Assembly (NCBI RefSeq): GCF_033547155.1
Contig: NZ_CP137892.1
Coordinates: forward strand, 3,224,001-3,288,000
Direction: 5' to 3'
DNA length: 64,000 bases
DNA from: Pseudomonas benzenivorans
Lineage (GTDB): Bacteria; Pseudomonadota; Gammaproteobacteria; Pseudomonadales; Pseudomonadaceae
In this document: positions 1-10,021 of the stretch, piece by piece
How the letters are laid out: each line of letters starts with the position of its first letter
How positions within the stretch are numbered: position 1 is the first letter of the stretch
The notes under the pieces: model-generated
Told to the model about the DNA's origin: nothing
Databases searched by the model: none
What the model saw: the letters and a program-made list of their open reading frames with translations, nothing else
Position numbers and translations under genes: made by a program

Positions 1-70
1 AGGCATGAGCCAGCGACTCCAGGCTCTTCTTCATGCGCTCTTGGGCGTCTTTCTTGATCTCGTTGATCAT
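1..70 (-). CDS. frr: ribosome recycling factor, N-terminal fragment at window edge
   Basis: Only the first 23 or so codons are inside the window. They read [13 protein letters not shown] followed by [10 protein letters not shown], the typical N-terminus of ribosome recycling factor. That protein works with EF-G to split the post-termination ribosome. The ATG overlaps the pyrH stop codon (ATGA, bases 67-70), so the two genes are translationally coupled, in the usual pyrH-frr order. The rest of the gene lies to the left of the window. Confidence 0.93.
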   Translation of the reverse strand, partial: MINEIKKDAQERMKKSLESLAHA

Positions 71-810
71 GCTTCACCTTCCTCGATCAGAGTGCCTTCG
101 GTGCCACCCACTACCACATTGAGCAGGGCGCCGGGCTTGTTCATGTTGAATACGCGCAACGGCATCTGGTGGTCACGACACAGGCAGATGGCCGTCAGAT
201 CCATCACCCCCAGCTTGCGGTCCAGCACCTCATCGTAGGTCAGGCGCTCGAACTTCTCAGCATGCGGGTCCTTGAACGGGTCGGCCGTATAGACGCCGTC
301 CACCTTGGTCGCCTTCAGCACCACGTCGGCATCGACCTCGATGGCCCGCAGGCAGGCCGCCGAGTCGGTGGTAAAGAAGGGATTGCCGGTACCGGCGGCG
401 AAAATCACCACCTCGCCGGTCTTGAGATGGCGCATGGCCTTGCGCCGATCGTAATGGTCGGTCACCCCGACCATGGAAATCGCCGACATGACGATGGCCG
501 GGATGTTCGAACGCTCCAGGGCGTCGCGCATGGCCAGGGCGTTCATCACGGTGGCCAGCATGCCCATATGGTCGCCGGTGACCCTGTCCATGCCCGCAGC
601 GCTCAAGGCTGCGCCACGGAACAGGTTACCACCACCAATCACCAGGCCGACCTGTACGCCGATACCGACCAGCTGACCGACTTCCAGCGCCATGCGATCG
701 AGCACCTTGGGATCGATGCCGAAGTCCTCCGAGCCCATCAATGCCTCGCCGCTCAGTTTGAGCAGAATGCGCTTGTAGCGCGGTTGCCGACCACTAACCT
801 GCTGAGCCAT
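67..810 (-). CDS. pyrH: UMP kinase
   Basis: Bacterial uridylate kinase of the amino-acid-kinase fold, which phosphorylates UMP to UDP in pyrimidine nucleotide synthesis. The 247-residue product starts [18 protein letters not shown]. It has the nucleotide-binding KLSGEAL segment near residue 20, the glycine-rich [10 protein letters not shown] loop, and the [15 protein letters not shown] segment of the UMP-binding region. Upstream in-frame codons reach back to 903 but are not homologous to the family, and the ATG at 810 follows a GGAGAGACGG Shine-Dalgarno-like stretch. It sits between tsf and frr, as in most proteobacteria. Confidence 0.96.
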   Translation of the reverse strand: MAQQVSGRQPRYKRILLKLSGEALMGSEDFGIDPKVLDRMALEVGQLVGIGVQVGLVIGGGNLFRGAALSAAGMDRVTGDHMGMLATVMNALAMRDALERSNIPAIVMSAISMVGVTDHYDRRKAMRHLKTGEVVIFAAGTGNPFFTTDSAACLRAIEVDADVVLKATKVDGVYTADPFKDPHAEKFERLTYDEVLDRKLGVMDLTAICLCRDHQMPLRVFNMNKPGALLNVVVGGTEGTLIEEGEA

Positions 811-950
811 TACCCGTCTCTCCTGCGGCGTTTGAATGCTGTGCGGGCCTATAAACCCGCGATGTTCGGGCGGTTTGACCACACCCGAGGCCTTTGGTGC
901 CAAGCACCCCAGACCGCCTCCTCAAGGCGGATTGCCACCCTAGTTTGACA

Positions 951-982
951 AAGAGGCTGCACGCGCGAGCGGGCAGCCTCTT
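951..982 (-). terminator. rho-independent terminator between tsf and pyrH
   Basis: Perfect inverted repeat AAGAGGCTGC / GCAGCCTCTT with a 12-base loop. It lies 35 bases past the tsf stop and before the pyrH start. On the minus strand the stem is followed by TTTG, so it probably ends or attenuates transcription of rpsB-tsf. A second small hairpin (CCGCCT/AGGCGG) follows at 915-931. Confidence 0.6.
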
Positions 983-1016
983 CGGGGCGACAGCCTGAGT
1001 AGACTGCTAGACCAGT

Positions 1017-1880
1017 TTACTGCTTGCTGGCAGCAACCTGAGCAGCGACTTCGGCAGCGAAGTCGGTCTCGGCCTTCTCGATGCCTTCGCCTACTTCGTA
1101 ACGCACGAAGGAAACGATCTCGGCACCGGCCTTCTTCACCAGATCACCGACCTTGACTTCCGGGTCCATGATGAACGCCTGCTCAACCAGGCTGGCTTCG
1201 GCCAGGAACTTGGCGATACGGCCTTTGACCATGTTCTCGACGATGTTTTCCGGCTTGCCGGCGATCTTCTCGGCGTTGAGCTGCAGGAAGATTTCCTTCT
1301 CCTTGGCAACCAGCTCCTCGGAAACCTGATCCGGGCTGACAACGGCCGGGTTGGACGCCGCCACGTGCATGGCAACATGCTTGGCCAGCTCGTCGCTGCC
1401 GCCCTTCAGGACCACCAGAACACCGATGCGGTGGCCGTGCAGGTAGGCACCGACGGTGTCGCCGGACACGGCGGTCAGACGACGGATGTTGACGTTCTCA
1501 CCACACTTGGCAACCAGCGCTTCGCGAGCGGATTCACGGGAAGCGATCAGCGGCGCGGCATCGGTCAGGTTCTGCTCGAAGGCCTCGTCCAGGCTCTCCT
1601 TGACGAAGGCCTTGAAGTCGTCCTGCAGGGCCAGGAAGTCGGTCTGCGAGTTGACTTCGATGATCAGGCCACGGCCGCCTTCGACGCGCACGGCGATCGA
1701 ACCCTCGGCGGCGATGTTGCCGGCCTTCTTGGCGGCCTTGATGGCGCCGGAAGCGCGCATGTCGTCGATGGCCTTCTCGATATCGCCACCAGCGGCAACC
1801 AGGGCCTTCTTGCACTCCATCATGCCTTGGCCGGTACGCTCGCGCAGTTCTTTAACCAGGGCTGCAGTAATCTCTGCCAT
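1017..1880 (-). CDS. tsf: translation elongation factor Ts
   Basis: Guanine-nucleotide exchange factor for EF-Tu. The 287-residue product has the N-terminal UBA-like domain with the signature LRERTGQGMMECKKAL. The core follows with SQTDFLALQDDFKAF, the EF-Tu-contacting region seen in all EF-Ts. Length matches Pseudomonas EF-Ts. The start at 1880 is preceded by GAGAGGATTTTC. It lies downstream of rpsB in the classical rpsB-tsf operon, with a strong hairpin between the two genes. Confidence 0.97.
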   Translation of the reverse strand: MAEITAALVKELRERTGQGMMECKKALVAAGGDIEKAIDDMRASGAIKAAKKAGNIAAEGSIAVRVEGGRGLIIEVNSQTDFLALQDDFKAFVKESLDEAFEQNLTDAAPLIASRESAREALVAKCGENVNIRRLTAVSGDTVGAYLHGHRIGVLVVLKGGSDELAKHVAMHVAASNPAVVSPDQVSEELVAKEKEIFLQLNAEKIAGKPENIVENMVKGRIAKFLAEASLVEQAFIMDPEVKVGDLVKKAGAEIVSFVRYEVGEGIEKAETDFAAEVAAQVAASKQ

Positions 1881-1948
1881 CTTGAAAATCCTCTCGGTAG
1901 GTCTTCAACCATTGCACCCGTCAGCTCGGGCGCTCGATTCTGTGAGTG

Positions 1949-1977
1949 GCAAAAAGGGGGCCTAGCCCCCTTTTTGC
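1949..1977 (-). terminator. rpsB-tsf intergenic terminator/attenuator
   Basis: Perfect palindrome with 13-base arms GCAAAAAGGGGGC and GCCCCCTTTTTGC and a CTA loop, 28 bases after the rpsB stop. A T-run on both strands makes it a textbook bidirectional intrinsic terminator. An attenuator here would lower tsf relative to rpsB transcription, as is known for this operon in enterobacteria. Confidence 0.75.
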
Positions 1978-2005
1978 GCAGCGAGTAACGCTAGATGCTT
2001 ACCGC

Positions 2006-2749
2006 TTAGCCTTGGGCCGCTTCGGAGGCCGGGGCTTCTTCGACGAACTCGTCGGTGCCGCCGCCTGCGTTGCTGCGGCCACGCACGACGGCGTCGGCCA
2101 TGGCACCCATGTACAGCTGGATGGCACGAATGGCGTCGTCGTTACCCGGGATGATGTAGTCCACACCTTCCGGGCTGCTGTTGGTATCGACCACGCCGAT
2201 GACCGGGATGCCCAGCTTGTTGGCTTCGGTGATGGCGATGCGCTCGTGGTCGACGTCGATCACGAACAGCGCGTCCGGCAGGCCGCCCATGTCCTTGATG
2301 CCACCCAGGCTGCGATCCAGCTTCTCCAGATCACGGGTGCGCATCAGGGCTTCTTTCTTGGTCAGCTTGGCGAAGGTGCCGTCCTGGGACTGGGTTTCCA
2401 GATCGCGCAGGCGCTTGATCGAAGCGCGGATGGTCTTGTAGTTGGTCAGCATGCCGCCCAACCAGCGATGGTCGACGAAGGGCGAACCGCAGCGGGCGGC
2501 TTCTTCGCGGACGATCTTGCCAGCGGAACGCTTGGTGCCGACGAACAGGATCTTGTTCTTGCCTGCAGCCAGCTTCTCAACGAAGGACAGGGCCTCGTTG
2601 AACATCGGCAGGGTCTTTTCCAGGTTGATGATGTGAATCTTGTTACGCGCGCCGAAAATGTACTTACCCATTTTCGGGTTCCAGTAACGGGTCTGGTGGC
2701 CGAAGTGCACACCGGCCTTCAGCATATCGCGCATATTGACTTGGGACAT
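2006..2749 (-). CDS. rpsB: 30S ribosomal protein S2
   Basis: 247-residue S2. It shows the conserved N-terminus [19 protein letters not shown], the [21 protein letters not shown] block, and the [19 protein letters not shown] block typical of uS2. The acidic C-terminal tail ([17 protein letters not shown]) is variable in the family. The start at 2749 follows AAGGAACTGTC. It is the first gene of the rpsB-tsf unit, transcribed away from map. Confidence 0.97.
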   Translation of the reverse strand: MSQVNMRDMLKAGVHFGHQTRYWNPKMGKYIFGARNKIHIINLEKTLPMFNEALSFVEKLAAGKNKILFVGTKRSAGKIVREEAARCGSPFVDHRWLGGMLTNYKTIRASIKRLRDLETQSQDGTFAKLTKKEALMRTRDLEKLDRSLGGIKDMGGLPDALFVIDVDHERIAITEANKLGIPVIGVVDTNSSPEGVDYIIPGNDDAIRAIQLYMGAMADAVVRGRSNAGGGTDEFVEEAPASEAAQG

Positions 2750-3059
2750 GACAGTTCCTTAATAAGTCGGGTTAGGCCTCCACGCATCCCAATTTCCAAC
2801 CCCCGCACTTGGCGGCAGGCACCCAGGAAACCGTGTCGATACGTGTGTGGGTTTAAGCCTTCGGGCTGCTCGCCCGGAAAGCGGCGCGTTTTATACCACA
2901 ACGACACCCCATAAGCTACACGCACCGCATCGCGACCCTGCAAACAGAGGCCGGCCGGCCGCGCCAGCGGCTTACGGCGTACCGCCCGCGCGCGCCTTCT
3001 CTGTTAGACTCCGCTCTTTCCTTTTTTGCCTTGCGCCGACGCGCACCGAGAGAGACCGC
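2750..3059. promoter_or_regulatory. divergent promoter region of rpsB and map, with a probable rpsB leader
   Basis: This 310-bp gap separates two divergent genes. On the minus strand, TGGTATAAAA at about 2888-2897 looks like an extended -10 box, which would give an rpsB leader of roughly 130 nt. The leader contains a CGGGCGAGCAGCCCG hairpin (2864-2878). rpsB leaders are known targets of S2 autoregulation in gammaproteobacteria, but no specific motif was confirmed here. On the plus strand a short pyrimidine-rich leader precedes map. Confidence 0.4.
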
Positions 3060-3842
3060 ATGACCGTCACCATCAAGACGCCCGAAGAAATCGAAAAAAT
3101 GCGCGTGGCCGGCCGCCTGGCCGCCGAGGTGCTGGAAATGATCGGTGAACACGTCAAGCCCGGCGTGACCACCGACGAACTGGACCGCATCTGCCACGAC
3201 TATATCGTCAACGTGCAGCAGGCCATTCCCGCGCCCCTCAACTACAAGGGCTTCCCCAAGTCGATCTGCACCTCGATCAACCATGTGGTCTGCCACGGCA
3301 TCCCCAACGAAAAACCGCTCAAGGACGGCGACGTGCTGAATATCGACGTCACCGTGATCAAGGACGGCTACCACGGCGACACCAGCAAGATGTTCATGGT
3401 CGGCAAGGTGCCGGAGTGGGCCGAGCGCCTGGCCAAGGTCACCCAGGAGTGCATGTATAAAGGCATCGAACTGGTGCGTCCGGGCGCCCGCCTCGGCGAT
3501 ATCGGCGAGGTGATCCAGAAGCACGCCGAGAAGAACGGCTTCTCCGTGGTGCGCGAATACTGCGGCCACGGCATCGGCAAGGTATTCCACGAAGAGCCGC
3601 AGGTGTTGCACTACGGTCGCGCCGGCACCGGCATGGAGCTGAAAGAGGGCATGACCTTCACCATCGAGCCGATGATCAACCAGGGCCGCCCCGAGACCCG
3701 CCTGCTCGGCGACGGCTGGACCGCCATCACCAAGGACCGCAAGCTCTCGGCCCAGTGGGAGCACACCATCCTGGTCACCGCCGACGGCTACGAGATCTTC
3801 ACCCTGCGCAGCGACGACAGCATCGCGCGCACCTCGACCTAA
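3060..3842 (+). CDS. map: methionine aminopeptidase type I
   Basis: Removes the initiator Met from nascent proteins in the cytoplasm. The 260-residue product carries all five metal ligands of the pita-bread fold: the two Asp in [17 protein letters not shown], the His in [13 protein letters not shown], the Glu in FTIEPM and the Glu in QWEHTILVT. The size is that of the short type Ia enzymes. ATG 3060 follows CACCGAGAGAGACCGC. It is divergent from rpsB and lies just upstream of glnD. Confidence 0.97.
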   Translation: MTVTIKTPEEIEKMRVAGRLAAEVLEMIGEHVKPGVTTDELDRICHDYIVNVQQAIPAPLNYKGFPKSICTSINHVVCHGIPNEKPLKDGDVLNIDVTVIKDGYHGDTSKMFMVGKVPEWAERLAKVTQECMYKGIELVRPGARLGDIGEVIQKHAEKNGFSVVREYCGHGIGKVFHEEPQVLHYGRAGTGMELKEGMTFTIEPMINQGRPETRLLGDGWTAITKDRKLSAQWEHTILVTADGYEIFTLRSDDSIARTST

Positions 3843-3867
3843 AACGCCCATACAGGTAAGCCGCTGC

Positions 3868-6570
3868 ATGCCGCAGGTAGATCCGGAATTGTTCGACCGC
3901 GGCCAGTTCCAAGCGGAACTGGCCCTGAAGGCCAGCCCCATCGCCGCCTTCAAGAAGGTGATCCGTCGCGCCCACGACGTGCTCGACGCGCGCTTCCGTG
4001 CCGGCCGCGAAGTCCGCCGCCTGGTCGAGGATCGCGCCTGGTTCGTCGACCAGATCCTCGGCGAGGCCTGGAAACGCCTGGCCTGGCCCGAGGACGCCGA
4101 CATCGCCCTGCTGGCGGTCGGCGGCTACGGCCGCGGCGAGCTGCACCCCTTCTCCGACATCGACCTGCTGATCCTGCTCGGCGGCGCCGATCACGAAGCC
4201 TTCCGCGAGCCGATCGAGCACTTCCTCACCCTGCTCTGGGACATCGGCCTGGAGGTCGGTCAGAGCGTGCGCTCGATCGACGAGTGCGCCGAGGAGGCCC
4301 GCGCCGACCTGACGGTGATCACCAACCTGATGGAGAGCCGCACCATCGCCGGGCCGGAGGCCCTGCGCCAGCGCATGCTGGAAGTCACCAGCAGCGAGCG
4401 GATGTGGCCGAGCAAGGACTTCTTCCTGGCCAAGCGCGAGGAGCAGCGCAGCCGCCACCGCAAGTACAACGACACCGAGTACAACCTGGAGCCCAACGTC
4501 AAGGGCTCGCCCGGCGGCCTGCGCGACATCCAGACCATCCTCTGGGTCGCCCGCCGCCACTTCGGCACCCTCAACCTGCATGCCATGGTCGGCCAGGGCT
4601 TCCTGCTGGAAAGCGAATACGCCCTGCTCGCCTCCAGCCAGGAGTTCCTCTGGAAGGTGCGCTACGCCCTGCACATGCTCGCCGGGCGCGCCGAGGACCG
4701 CCTGCTGTTCGACCACCAGCGCCAGATCGCCAGCCTGCTCGGCTTCGAGGGCGGCGACAACAAGGGCGCCATCGAGCGCTTCATGCAGAAGTACTATCGC
4801 GTGGTCATGGCCATCGCCGAGCTCGGCGAGCTGATCAACCAGCACTTCGAGGAAGTCATCCTGCGCGCCGGCGAGAGCGCCGCGGCCACGCCATTGAACA
4901 GCCGCTTCCAGCTGCGCGACGGCTATATCGAGGTGACCCACCCGAACGTGTTCAAGCGCACGCCGTTCGCCATCATGGAAGTCTTCGTGCTGATGGCCCA
5001 GCACACCGAGATCAAGGGCGTGCGTGCCGACAGCATCCGCCTGCTGCGCGACCACCGCCACCTGATCGACGACGAGTTCCGCAGCGACATCCGCAACACC
5101 AGCCTGTTCATCGAATTGTTCAAGAGCGGCCAGGGCATCCACCGCAACCTGCGGCGGATGAACCGCTACGGCATCCTCGGCCGCTACCTGCCGGAGTTCG
5201 GCCACATAGTCGGGCAGATGCAGCACGACCTGTTCCACATCTATACGGTCGACGCCCACACGCTCAACCTGATCAAGCACCTGCGCAAGTTCAAGTGGCC
5301 CGAGCTGGCGGAGAAGTTCCCCCTGGCCAGCAAGCTGATCGCCAAGCTGCCCAAGCCCGAGCTGATCTACCTGGCCGGGCTCTACCACGACATCGGCAAG
5401 GGCCGCGGCGGCGATCACTCGGAACTCGGCGCGGTGGATGCCGAGGCCTTCTGCGCCCGCCATCACCTGCCCGACTGGGACTCCAAGCTGGTGGTCTGGC
5501 TGGTGCAGCAGCACCTGGCGATGTCCACCACCGCCCAGCGCAAGGACCTCTCCGACCCCCAGGTGATCCACGACTTCGCCCAGTTCGTCGGCGACCAGAC
5601 CCGCCTGGACTACCTCTACGTGCTCACCGTGGCCGACATCAATGCCACCAACCCGAGCCTGTGGAACTCCTGGCGCGCCAGCCTGCTGCGCCAGCTCTAT
5701 ACCGAGACCAAGCGCGCCCTGCGCCGCGGCCTGGAGAATCGCCTGGAGCGCGAGGAGCAGATCCGCCTGACCCAGAGCGCCGCCCTGGACATCCTGGTGC
5801 GCGGCGGTACCGACCAGGACGACGCCGAGCAGCTGTGGTCGCAGCTCGGCGACGACTACTTCCTGCGCCATACGGCGGGCGACGTGGCCTGGCACACCGA
5901 GGCGATCCTCCAGCACCCCAACGACGGCAACCCCCTGGTGCTGATCAAGGAGACCACCCAGCGCGAGTTCGAGGGCGGCACCCAGATCTTCATCTACGCC
6001 CAGGACCAGCACGACTTCTTCGCCGTGACCGTGGCGGCCATGGCCCAGCTCAACCTGAACATCCACGACGCGCGGATTCTCACCTCGACCAGCCAGTTCA
6101 CCCTCGACACCTACATAGTGCTGGAAGGCGAAGGCGGCTCGATCGGCGACAACCCGGCGCGCATCAAGCAGATCCGCCAGGGCCTGATCGACGCCCTGAA
6201 GAACCCGGACGAGTACCCCAGCATCATCCAGCGCCGCGTGCCGCGCCAGCTCAAGCACTTCGCCTTTCCCCCGCGGGTGACCATCTACAACGACGCCCAG
6301 CGCCCGGTGACCGTGCTTGAGCTGACCGCCCCCGACCGCCCCGGCCTGCTGGCGCGACTGGGACGGATCTTCCTCGACTTCGACCTGTCGCTGCAGAATG
6401 CCAAGATCGCCACCCTGGGCGAGCGGGTGGAAGACGTGTTCTTCGTCACCGACGCGCACAACCAGCCGCTGTCCGACCCGGCGCTGTGCGTGCGCCTGCA
6501 GGAAACCATCGTCGCCCAGCTCACCGAGGCCAACCTGCAGCAGAGCGAGCCGAACCGAATCAGTATCTGA
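3868..6570 (+). CDS. glnD: bifunctional PII uridylyltransferase / uridylyl-removing enzyme
   Basis: Senses glutamine and modifies PII (GlnB/GlnK). The 900-residue protein has the nucleotidyltransferase motif [17 protein letters not shown] near residues 86-105. It has a central HD hydrolase domain ([18 protein letters not shown], near 508-525) and two C-terminal ACT domains ([21 protein letters not shown] and [21 protein letters not shown]). Length and domain order match Pseudomonas GlnD. It starts 25 bases after map and probably shares its transcript. Confidence 0.97.
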   Translation: MPQVDPELFDRGQFQAELALKASPIAAFKKVIRRAHDVLDARFRAGREVRRLVEDRAWFVDQILGEAWKRLAWPEDADIALLAVGGYGRGELHPFSDIDLLILLGGADHEAFREPIEHFLTLLWDIGLEVGQSVRSIDECAEEARADLTVITNLMESRTIAGPEALRQRMLEVTSSERMWPSKDFFLAKREEQRSRHRKYNDTEYNLEPNVKGSPGGLRDIQTILWVARRHFGTLNLHAMVGQGFLLESEYALLASSQEFLWKVRYALHMLAGRAEDRLLFDHQRQIASLLGFEGGDNKGAIERFMQKYYRVVMAIAELGELINQHFEEVILRAGESAAATPLNSRFQLRDGYIEVTHPNVFKRTPFAIMEVFVLMAQHTEIKGVRADSIRLLRDHRHLIDDEFRSDIRNTSLFIELFKSGQGIHRNLRRMNRYGILGRYLPEFGHIVGQMQHDLFHIYTVDAHTLNLIKHLRKFKWPELAEKFPLASKLIAKLPKPELIYLAGLYHDIGKGRGGDHSELGAVDAEAFCARHHLPDWDSKLVVWLVQQHLAMSTTAQRKDLSDPQVIHDFAQFVGDQTRLDYLYVLTVADINATNPSLWNSWRASLLRQLYTETKRALRRGLENRLEREEQIRLTQSAALDILVRGGTDQDDAEQLWSQLGDDYFLRHTAGDVAWHTEAILQHPNDGNPLVLIKETTQREFEGGTQIFIYAQDQHDFFAVTVAAMAQLNLNIHDARILTSTSQFTLDTYIVLEGEGGSIGDNPARIKQIRQGLIDALKNPDEYPSIIQRRVPRQLKHFAFPPRVTIYNDAQRPVTVLELTAPDRPGLLARLGRIFLDFDLSLQNAKIATLGERVEDVFFVTDAHNQPLSDPALCVRLQETIVAQLTEANLQQSEPNRISI

Positions 6571-6640
6571 CCGACCACCGCCCCACGCTGCGGTGCCGCC
6601 CAGGCCGGTCAGCGAGCGTTAGCAGTACCAGGAAATAGCC

Positions 6641-7837
6641 ATGAATGATGCGTTGAACCAGTTGCAGCCCTACCCCTTCGAGAAGCTCCGCGCCCTGCTG
6701 GCCGGCGCCCGGCCGAGCGGCGCCAAGCCGGCCATCGCCCTGTCGATCGGCGAGCCCAAGCACCGCTCGCCGAGCTTCGTCGCCGAGGCCCTGAGCGCCA
6801 ACCTCGACCAGCTGGCGGTCTATCCGACCACCCTGGGCCTGCCGGCGCTGCGCGAGGCCATCGCCGCCTGGTGCGCCCGCCGCTTCGACCTGCCGGAGGG
6901 CTGGCTCGACCCGGCGCGCCACGTGCTGCCGGTCAACGGCACCCGCGAGGCGCTGTTCGCCTTCACCCAGGCCGTGGTCCGGCGCGACGCACAGGCCCTG
7001 GTGGTCAGCCCCAACCCCTTCTACCAGATCTACGAGGGCGCGGCCCTGCTCGCCGGTGCCCAGCCCCACTACCTGCCCTGCCTGGAAGAGCAGGGCTTCA
7101 ACCCGGACTTCGACGCGGTACCGGCGGAGGTCTGGCAGCGCTGCCAGATCCTCTTCCTCTGCTCGCCGGGCAATCCCACCGGCGCCCTGATTCCGCTGGA
7201 CACCCTGAAGCAGCTGATCGCCCTGGCCGACGAATTCGACTTCGTCATCGCCGCCGACGAGTGCTACAGCGAGCTGTACTTCGACGAGCAACACCCGCCG
7301 GCCGGCCTGCTGACCGCCTGCGCCGAGCTGGGCCGCAGCGATTTCAAGCGCTGCGTGGTGTTCCACAGCCTGTCCAAGCGCTCCAACCTGCCGGGCCTGC
7401 GCTCGGGCTTCGTCGCCGGCGATGCGGAGATCCTCAAGGCCTTCCTGCTGTACCGCACCTACCACGGCTGCGCCATGCCGGTGCAGACCCAGCTGGCCAG
7501 CGTCGCCGCCTGGAACGACGAGGTGCATGTGCGCGCCAACCGCGCCCTGTACCGCGAGAAGTTCGATGCGGTGCTGGCGATTCTCGACGGCGTGCTGGAG
7601 GTGCAGCGCCCGGACGGCGGCTTCTACCTCTGGGCCAAGACCCCGGTGGACGACGAGACCTTCACCCGCGAGCTGTTCGCCCGCGAGCACGTCACCGTGG
7701 TGCCGGGCTCCTACCTGTCGCGCGAGGTCGGGGGCGTCAACCCGGGCGCCGGGCGCGTGCGCATGGCCCTGGTGGCGCCGCTGGCCGAGTGCGTCGAAGC
7801 CGCCGAACGTATCCGTGATTTCGTCAGGAGCCTGTGA
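6641..7837 (+). CDS. dapC: succinyldiaminopimelate transaminase
   Basis: PLP-dependent class I/II aminotransferase of the lysine/meso-diaminopimelate pathway. It makes N-succinyl-L,L-diaminopimelate from N-succinyl-2-amino-6-ketopimelate. The 398-residue product has the PLP Lys in HSLSKRSNLPGLRSGF, the SPGNPTG loop and the AADECYSELYF Asp that contacts the pyridine nitrogen. It lies in the glnD-dapC-dapD run characteristic of Pseudomonas, which supports DapC rather than another aminotransferase. Confidence 0.9.
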   Translation: MNDALNQLQPYPFEKLRALLAGARPSGAKPAIALSIGEPKHRSPSFVAEALSANLDQLAVYPTTLGLPALREAIAAWCARRFDLPEGWLDPARHVLPVNGTREALFAFTQAVVRRDAQALVVSPNPFYQIYEGAALLAGAQPHYLPCLEEQGFNPDFDAVPAEVWQRCQILFLCSPGNPTGALIPLDTLKQLIALADEFDFVIAADECYSELYFDEQHPPAGLLTACAELGRSDFKRCVVFHSLSKRSNLPGLRSGFVAGDAEILKAFLLYRTYHGCAMPVQTQLASVAAWNDEVHVRANRALYREKFDAVLAILDGVLEVQRPDGGFYLWAKTPVDDETFTRELFAREHVTVVPGSYLSREVGGVNPGAGRVRMALVAPLAECVEAAERIRDFVRSL

Positions 7838-7839
7838 CC

Positions 7840-8187
7840 ATGAGCAAGACCCTGTACGGCATCAAAGCCTGCGACACCATGAAGAAGGCCCGCACCTGGC
7901 TCGACGAGCACGGCGTGGACTATGCCTTTCACGACTACAAGGCCGTCGGCATCGACCGCGGCAACCTGGAGAAGTGGTGCGCCGAGCACGGCTGGGAGAC
8001 CGTTCTCAACCGCGCCGGCACCACCTTCCGCAAGCTGGACGAGGCGCAGAAAGCCGAGCTCGACCAGGCCAAGGCCATCGAGCTGATGCTCGCCCAGCCG
8101 TCGATGATCAAACGCCCGGTGCTGGACCTGGGCGACCGCACCCTGGTCGGCTTCAAGCCCGAGCGCTACGCTGCGGCGCTGGCCTGA
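7840..8187 (+). CDS. ArsC/Spx-family thioredoxin-fold protein (YffB type)
   Basis: A 115-residue member of the ArsC/Spx reductase-like family. The N-terminus reads TLYGIKACDTMKKARTWLDEHG, with one active-site-like Cys (KACDTMKKA) where ArsC has its catalytic Cys. The RPVLDLGDRTLVGFKPERY segment is typical of YffB. YffB-like proteins have no settled function; arsenate reduction is unlikely without the ArsC arginine triad. A GTG at 7834 is possible, but ATG 7840 has AGGAG at ideal spacing. It is embedded in the dap gene run. Confidence 0.8.
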   Translation: MSKTLYGIKACDTMKKARTWLDEHGVDYAFHDYKAVGIDRGNLEKWCAEHGWETVLNRAGTTFRKLDEAQKAELDQAKAIELMLAQPSMIKRPVLDLGDRTLVGFKPERYAAALA

Positions 8188-8203
8188 CCCCCGGAAGCGC
8201 ATC

Positions 8204-8827
8204 ATGGATATCGCCTGGCTGCTGTTCATCCCCGCCTGCTTCGCCCTGAACCTGGCGCCGGGACCGAACAACCTGCTGTCGCTGCACAACGCGGCGCGCC
8301 AGGGCCTGCGCGTCGCCTGCCTGGCCGCCTGCGGGCGGCTGCTGGCGTTCGCCGGCATGATCGCCCTGGCGGCGTCCGGCCTGGCCCTGGTGCTGCAAGC
8401 CTCGGCCGGCCTGTTCCTGATCATCAAGCTGCTCGGCGCGGCCTACCTGTTCTGGCTGGCCTTGCAGCTGTGGCGAACGCCGGCGGCAGGTCTCGAGGAC
8501 GAACCCGGCGCGCCACGCCAGGCGCTGTGGTCCCTGTGTCGCCAGGAGTTCTGGGTCGCCGCCGGCAACCCCAAGGCAATCCTGATCTTCACCGCGTTCC
8601 TGCCGCAGTTCGTCGATTCGCAGCAAGCGGTGGCGCCGCAGTTCGCCGTTCTCGGCCTGGCCTTCCTGCTGCTGGAATGGCTGGCCGTGCTGCTCTATGC
8701 GCTGGCCGGCCTGCACCTCGGCCGCCTGTTCGCCGCGCCCCGGGCGCGGCGCCTGTTCAACCGTGGCTGCGCCGCCCTGCTGGGCGGCGCCGGCCTGGGC
8801 CTGCTGCTCAGCCGCCGGCCCGCCTGA
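8204..8827 (+). CDS. LysE-family exporter
   Basis: A 207-residue integral membrane protein of the LysE/RhtB amino-acid exporter family. It shows about six hydrophobic segments and the N-terminal family motif ALNLAPGPNNLLSLHNAARQG. It starts 16 bases after the ArsC-like gene. Its substrate cannot be told from sequence. Its position among lysine-biosynthesis genes makes a basic amino acid conceivable, but this is inference only. Confidence 0.85.
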   Translation: MDIAWLLFIPACFALNLAPGPNNLLSLHNAARQGLRVACLAACGRLLAFAGMIALAASGLALVLQASAGLFLIIKLLGAAYLFWLALQLWRTPAAGLEDEPGAPRQALWSLCRQEFWVAAGNPKAILIFTAFLPQFVDSQQAVAPQFAVLGLAFLLLEWLAVLLYALAGLHLGRLFAAPRARRLFNRGCAALLGGAGLGLLLSRRPA

Positions 8828-8856
8828 CCCACCCTATTTCAGCAAGAGGAAACCCC

Positions 8857-9891
8857 ATGTCCACCCAAGTCTTCAGCATCGCCTTCGGTGTCGGTACCCA
8901 GAATCGCCAGGGCGCCTGGCTGGAAGTGTTCTACGCCCAGCCGCTGCTCAACCCGGCCGCCGAGCTGGTCGCCAAGGTTGCCGACAAGCTCGGCTACAAC
9001 GGCGGCAACCAGGCGATCGCCTTCAGCACCACCCAGGCCGGCGAACTGGCCGAGGCCCTGAAAGGCGTCGACGCCGTCCAGGCCAAGCTGCTCACCCGCC
9101 TGGCCGAGAGCCACCAGCCGCTGGTCGCCACCCTGCTCGCCGAGGATGCCGCGCCGGTCAGCACCCCCGAGGCCTACCTCAAGCTGCACCTGCTCTCGCA
9201 CCGTCTGGTCAAGCCCCACGGCGTCAACCTCTCCGGCATCTTCCCGCTGCTGCCCAACGTGGCCTGGACCAACCAGGGCGCCGTGGACCTCGCCGAACTG
9301 GCCGAGCGCCAGCTGGAAGCACGCCTGAAGGGCGAGCTGCTGGAAGTCTTCTCGGTGGACAAGTTCCCGAAGATGACCGACTACGTGGTGCCGGCCGGCG
9401 TGCGCATCGCCGACACCGCCCGCGTACGCCTGGGCGCCTACATCGGCGAAGGCACCACGGTGATGCACGAGGGCTTCGTCAACTTCAACGCGGGCACCGC
9501 GGGCCCGGGCATGATCGAGGGCCGGGTCTCGGCCGGAGTGTTCGTCGGCAAGGGTTCGGACCTGGGCGGCGGCTGCTCGACCATGGGCACCCTGTCCGGC
9601 GGCGGCAACATCGTCATCTCCGTGGGCGAGGGCTGCCTGATCGGCGCCAACGCCGGCATCGGCATCCCCCTGGGCGACCGCAACACCGTGGAGTCCGGCC
9701 TGTACATCACCGCCGGCACCAAGGTCGCGCTGCTCGACGACCAGGGCCAGCTGGTCAAGGTGCTCAAGGCCCGCGAGCTGGCCGGCCAGCCGGACCTGCT
9801 GTTCCGCCGCAACTCCCAGAGTGGCGCGGTGGAGTGCAAGAGCCACAAGTCGGCGATCGAGCTGAACGAGGCCCTGCACGCGCACAACTGA
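8857..9891 (+). CDS. dapD: tetrahydrodipicolinate N-succinyltransferase
   Basis: Catalyses succinylation of tetrahydrodipicolinate in diaminopimelate/lysine synthesis. The 344-residue protein is the long pseudomonad/actinobacterial form of DapD. A left-handed beta-helix of hexapeptide repeats occupies the C-terminal half (LGAYIGEGTTVMHEGF, AGVFVGKGSDLGGGCS, CLIGANAGIGIPLGD). The start at 8857 follows AAGAGGAAACCCC. A strong terminator follows 60 bases after the stop, so dapD closes the glnD-to-dapD transcript. Confidence 0.95.
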   Translation: MSTQVFSIAFGVGTQNRQGAWLEVFYAQPLLNPAAELVAKVADKLGYNGGNQAIAFSTTQAGELAEALKGVDAVQAKLLTRLAESHQPLVATLLAEDAAPVSTPEAYLKLHLLSHRLVKPHGVNLSGIFPLLPNVAWTNQGAVDLAELAERQLEARLKGELLEVFSVDKFPKMTDYVVPAGVRIADTARVRLGAYIGEGTTVMHEGFVNFNAGTAGPGMIEGRVSAGVFVGKGSDLGGGCSTMGTLSGGGNIVISVGEGCLIGANAGIGIPLGDRNTVESGLYITAGTKVALLDDQGQLVKVLKARELAGQPDLLFRRNSQSGAVECKSHKSAIELNEALHAHN

Positions 9892-9951
9892 GTTCAGCCT
9901 GGCGGATGCGGCCGCGCCGTCATCCGCCCTGCGAACCGAGCGCGTGCGATA

Positions 9952-9985
9952 ATAGACAGGCCGGGCTTATGCCCGGCCTGTCTAT
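9952..9985 (+). terminator. rho-independent terminator after dapD
   Basis: Perfect 15-base inverted repeat ATAGACAGGCCGGGC / GCCCGGCCTGTCTAT around a TTAT loop, followed by TTATA. It ends the dapD transcript and insulates csdA. Confidence 0.85.
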
Positions 9986-10021
9986 TTATACTCAGCCAAT
10001 TTCCCAGCAGTGCCCACGCCC

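Noticed and set aside
3799..6459. 886-codon open frame antisense to glnD
   Set aside because: Long antisense frames are common in GC-rich genes with strong third-position G/C. glnD has full domain support.
7840..8187. Assigning the ArsC/Spx-like protein as arsenate reductase
   Set aside because: Only one active-site-like Cys and no ArsC arginine pattern or ars genes nearby. It fits the uncharacterised YffB group.
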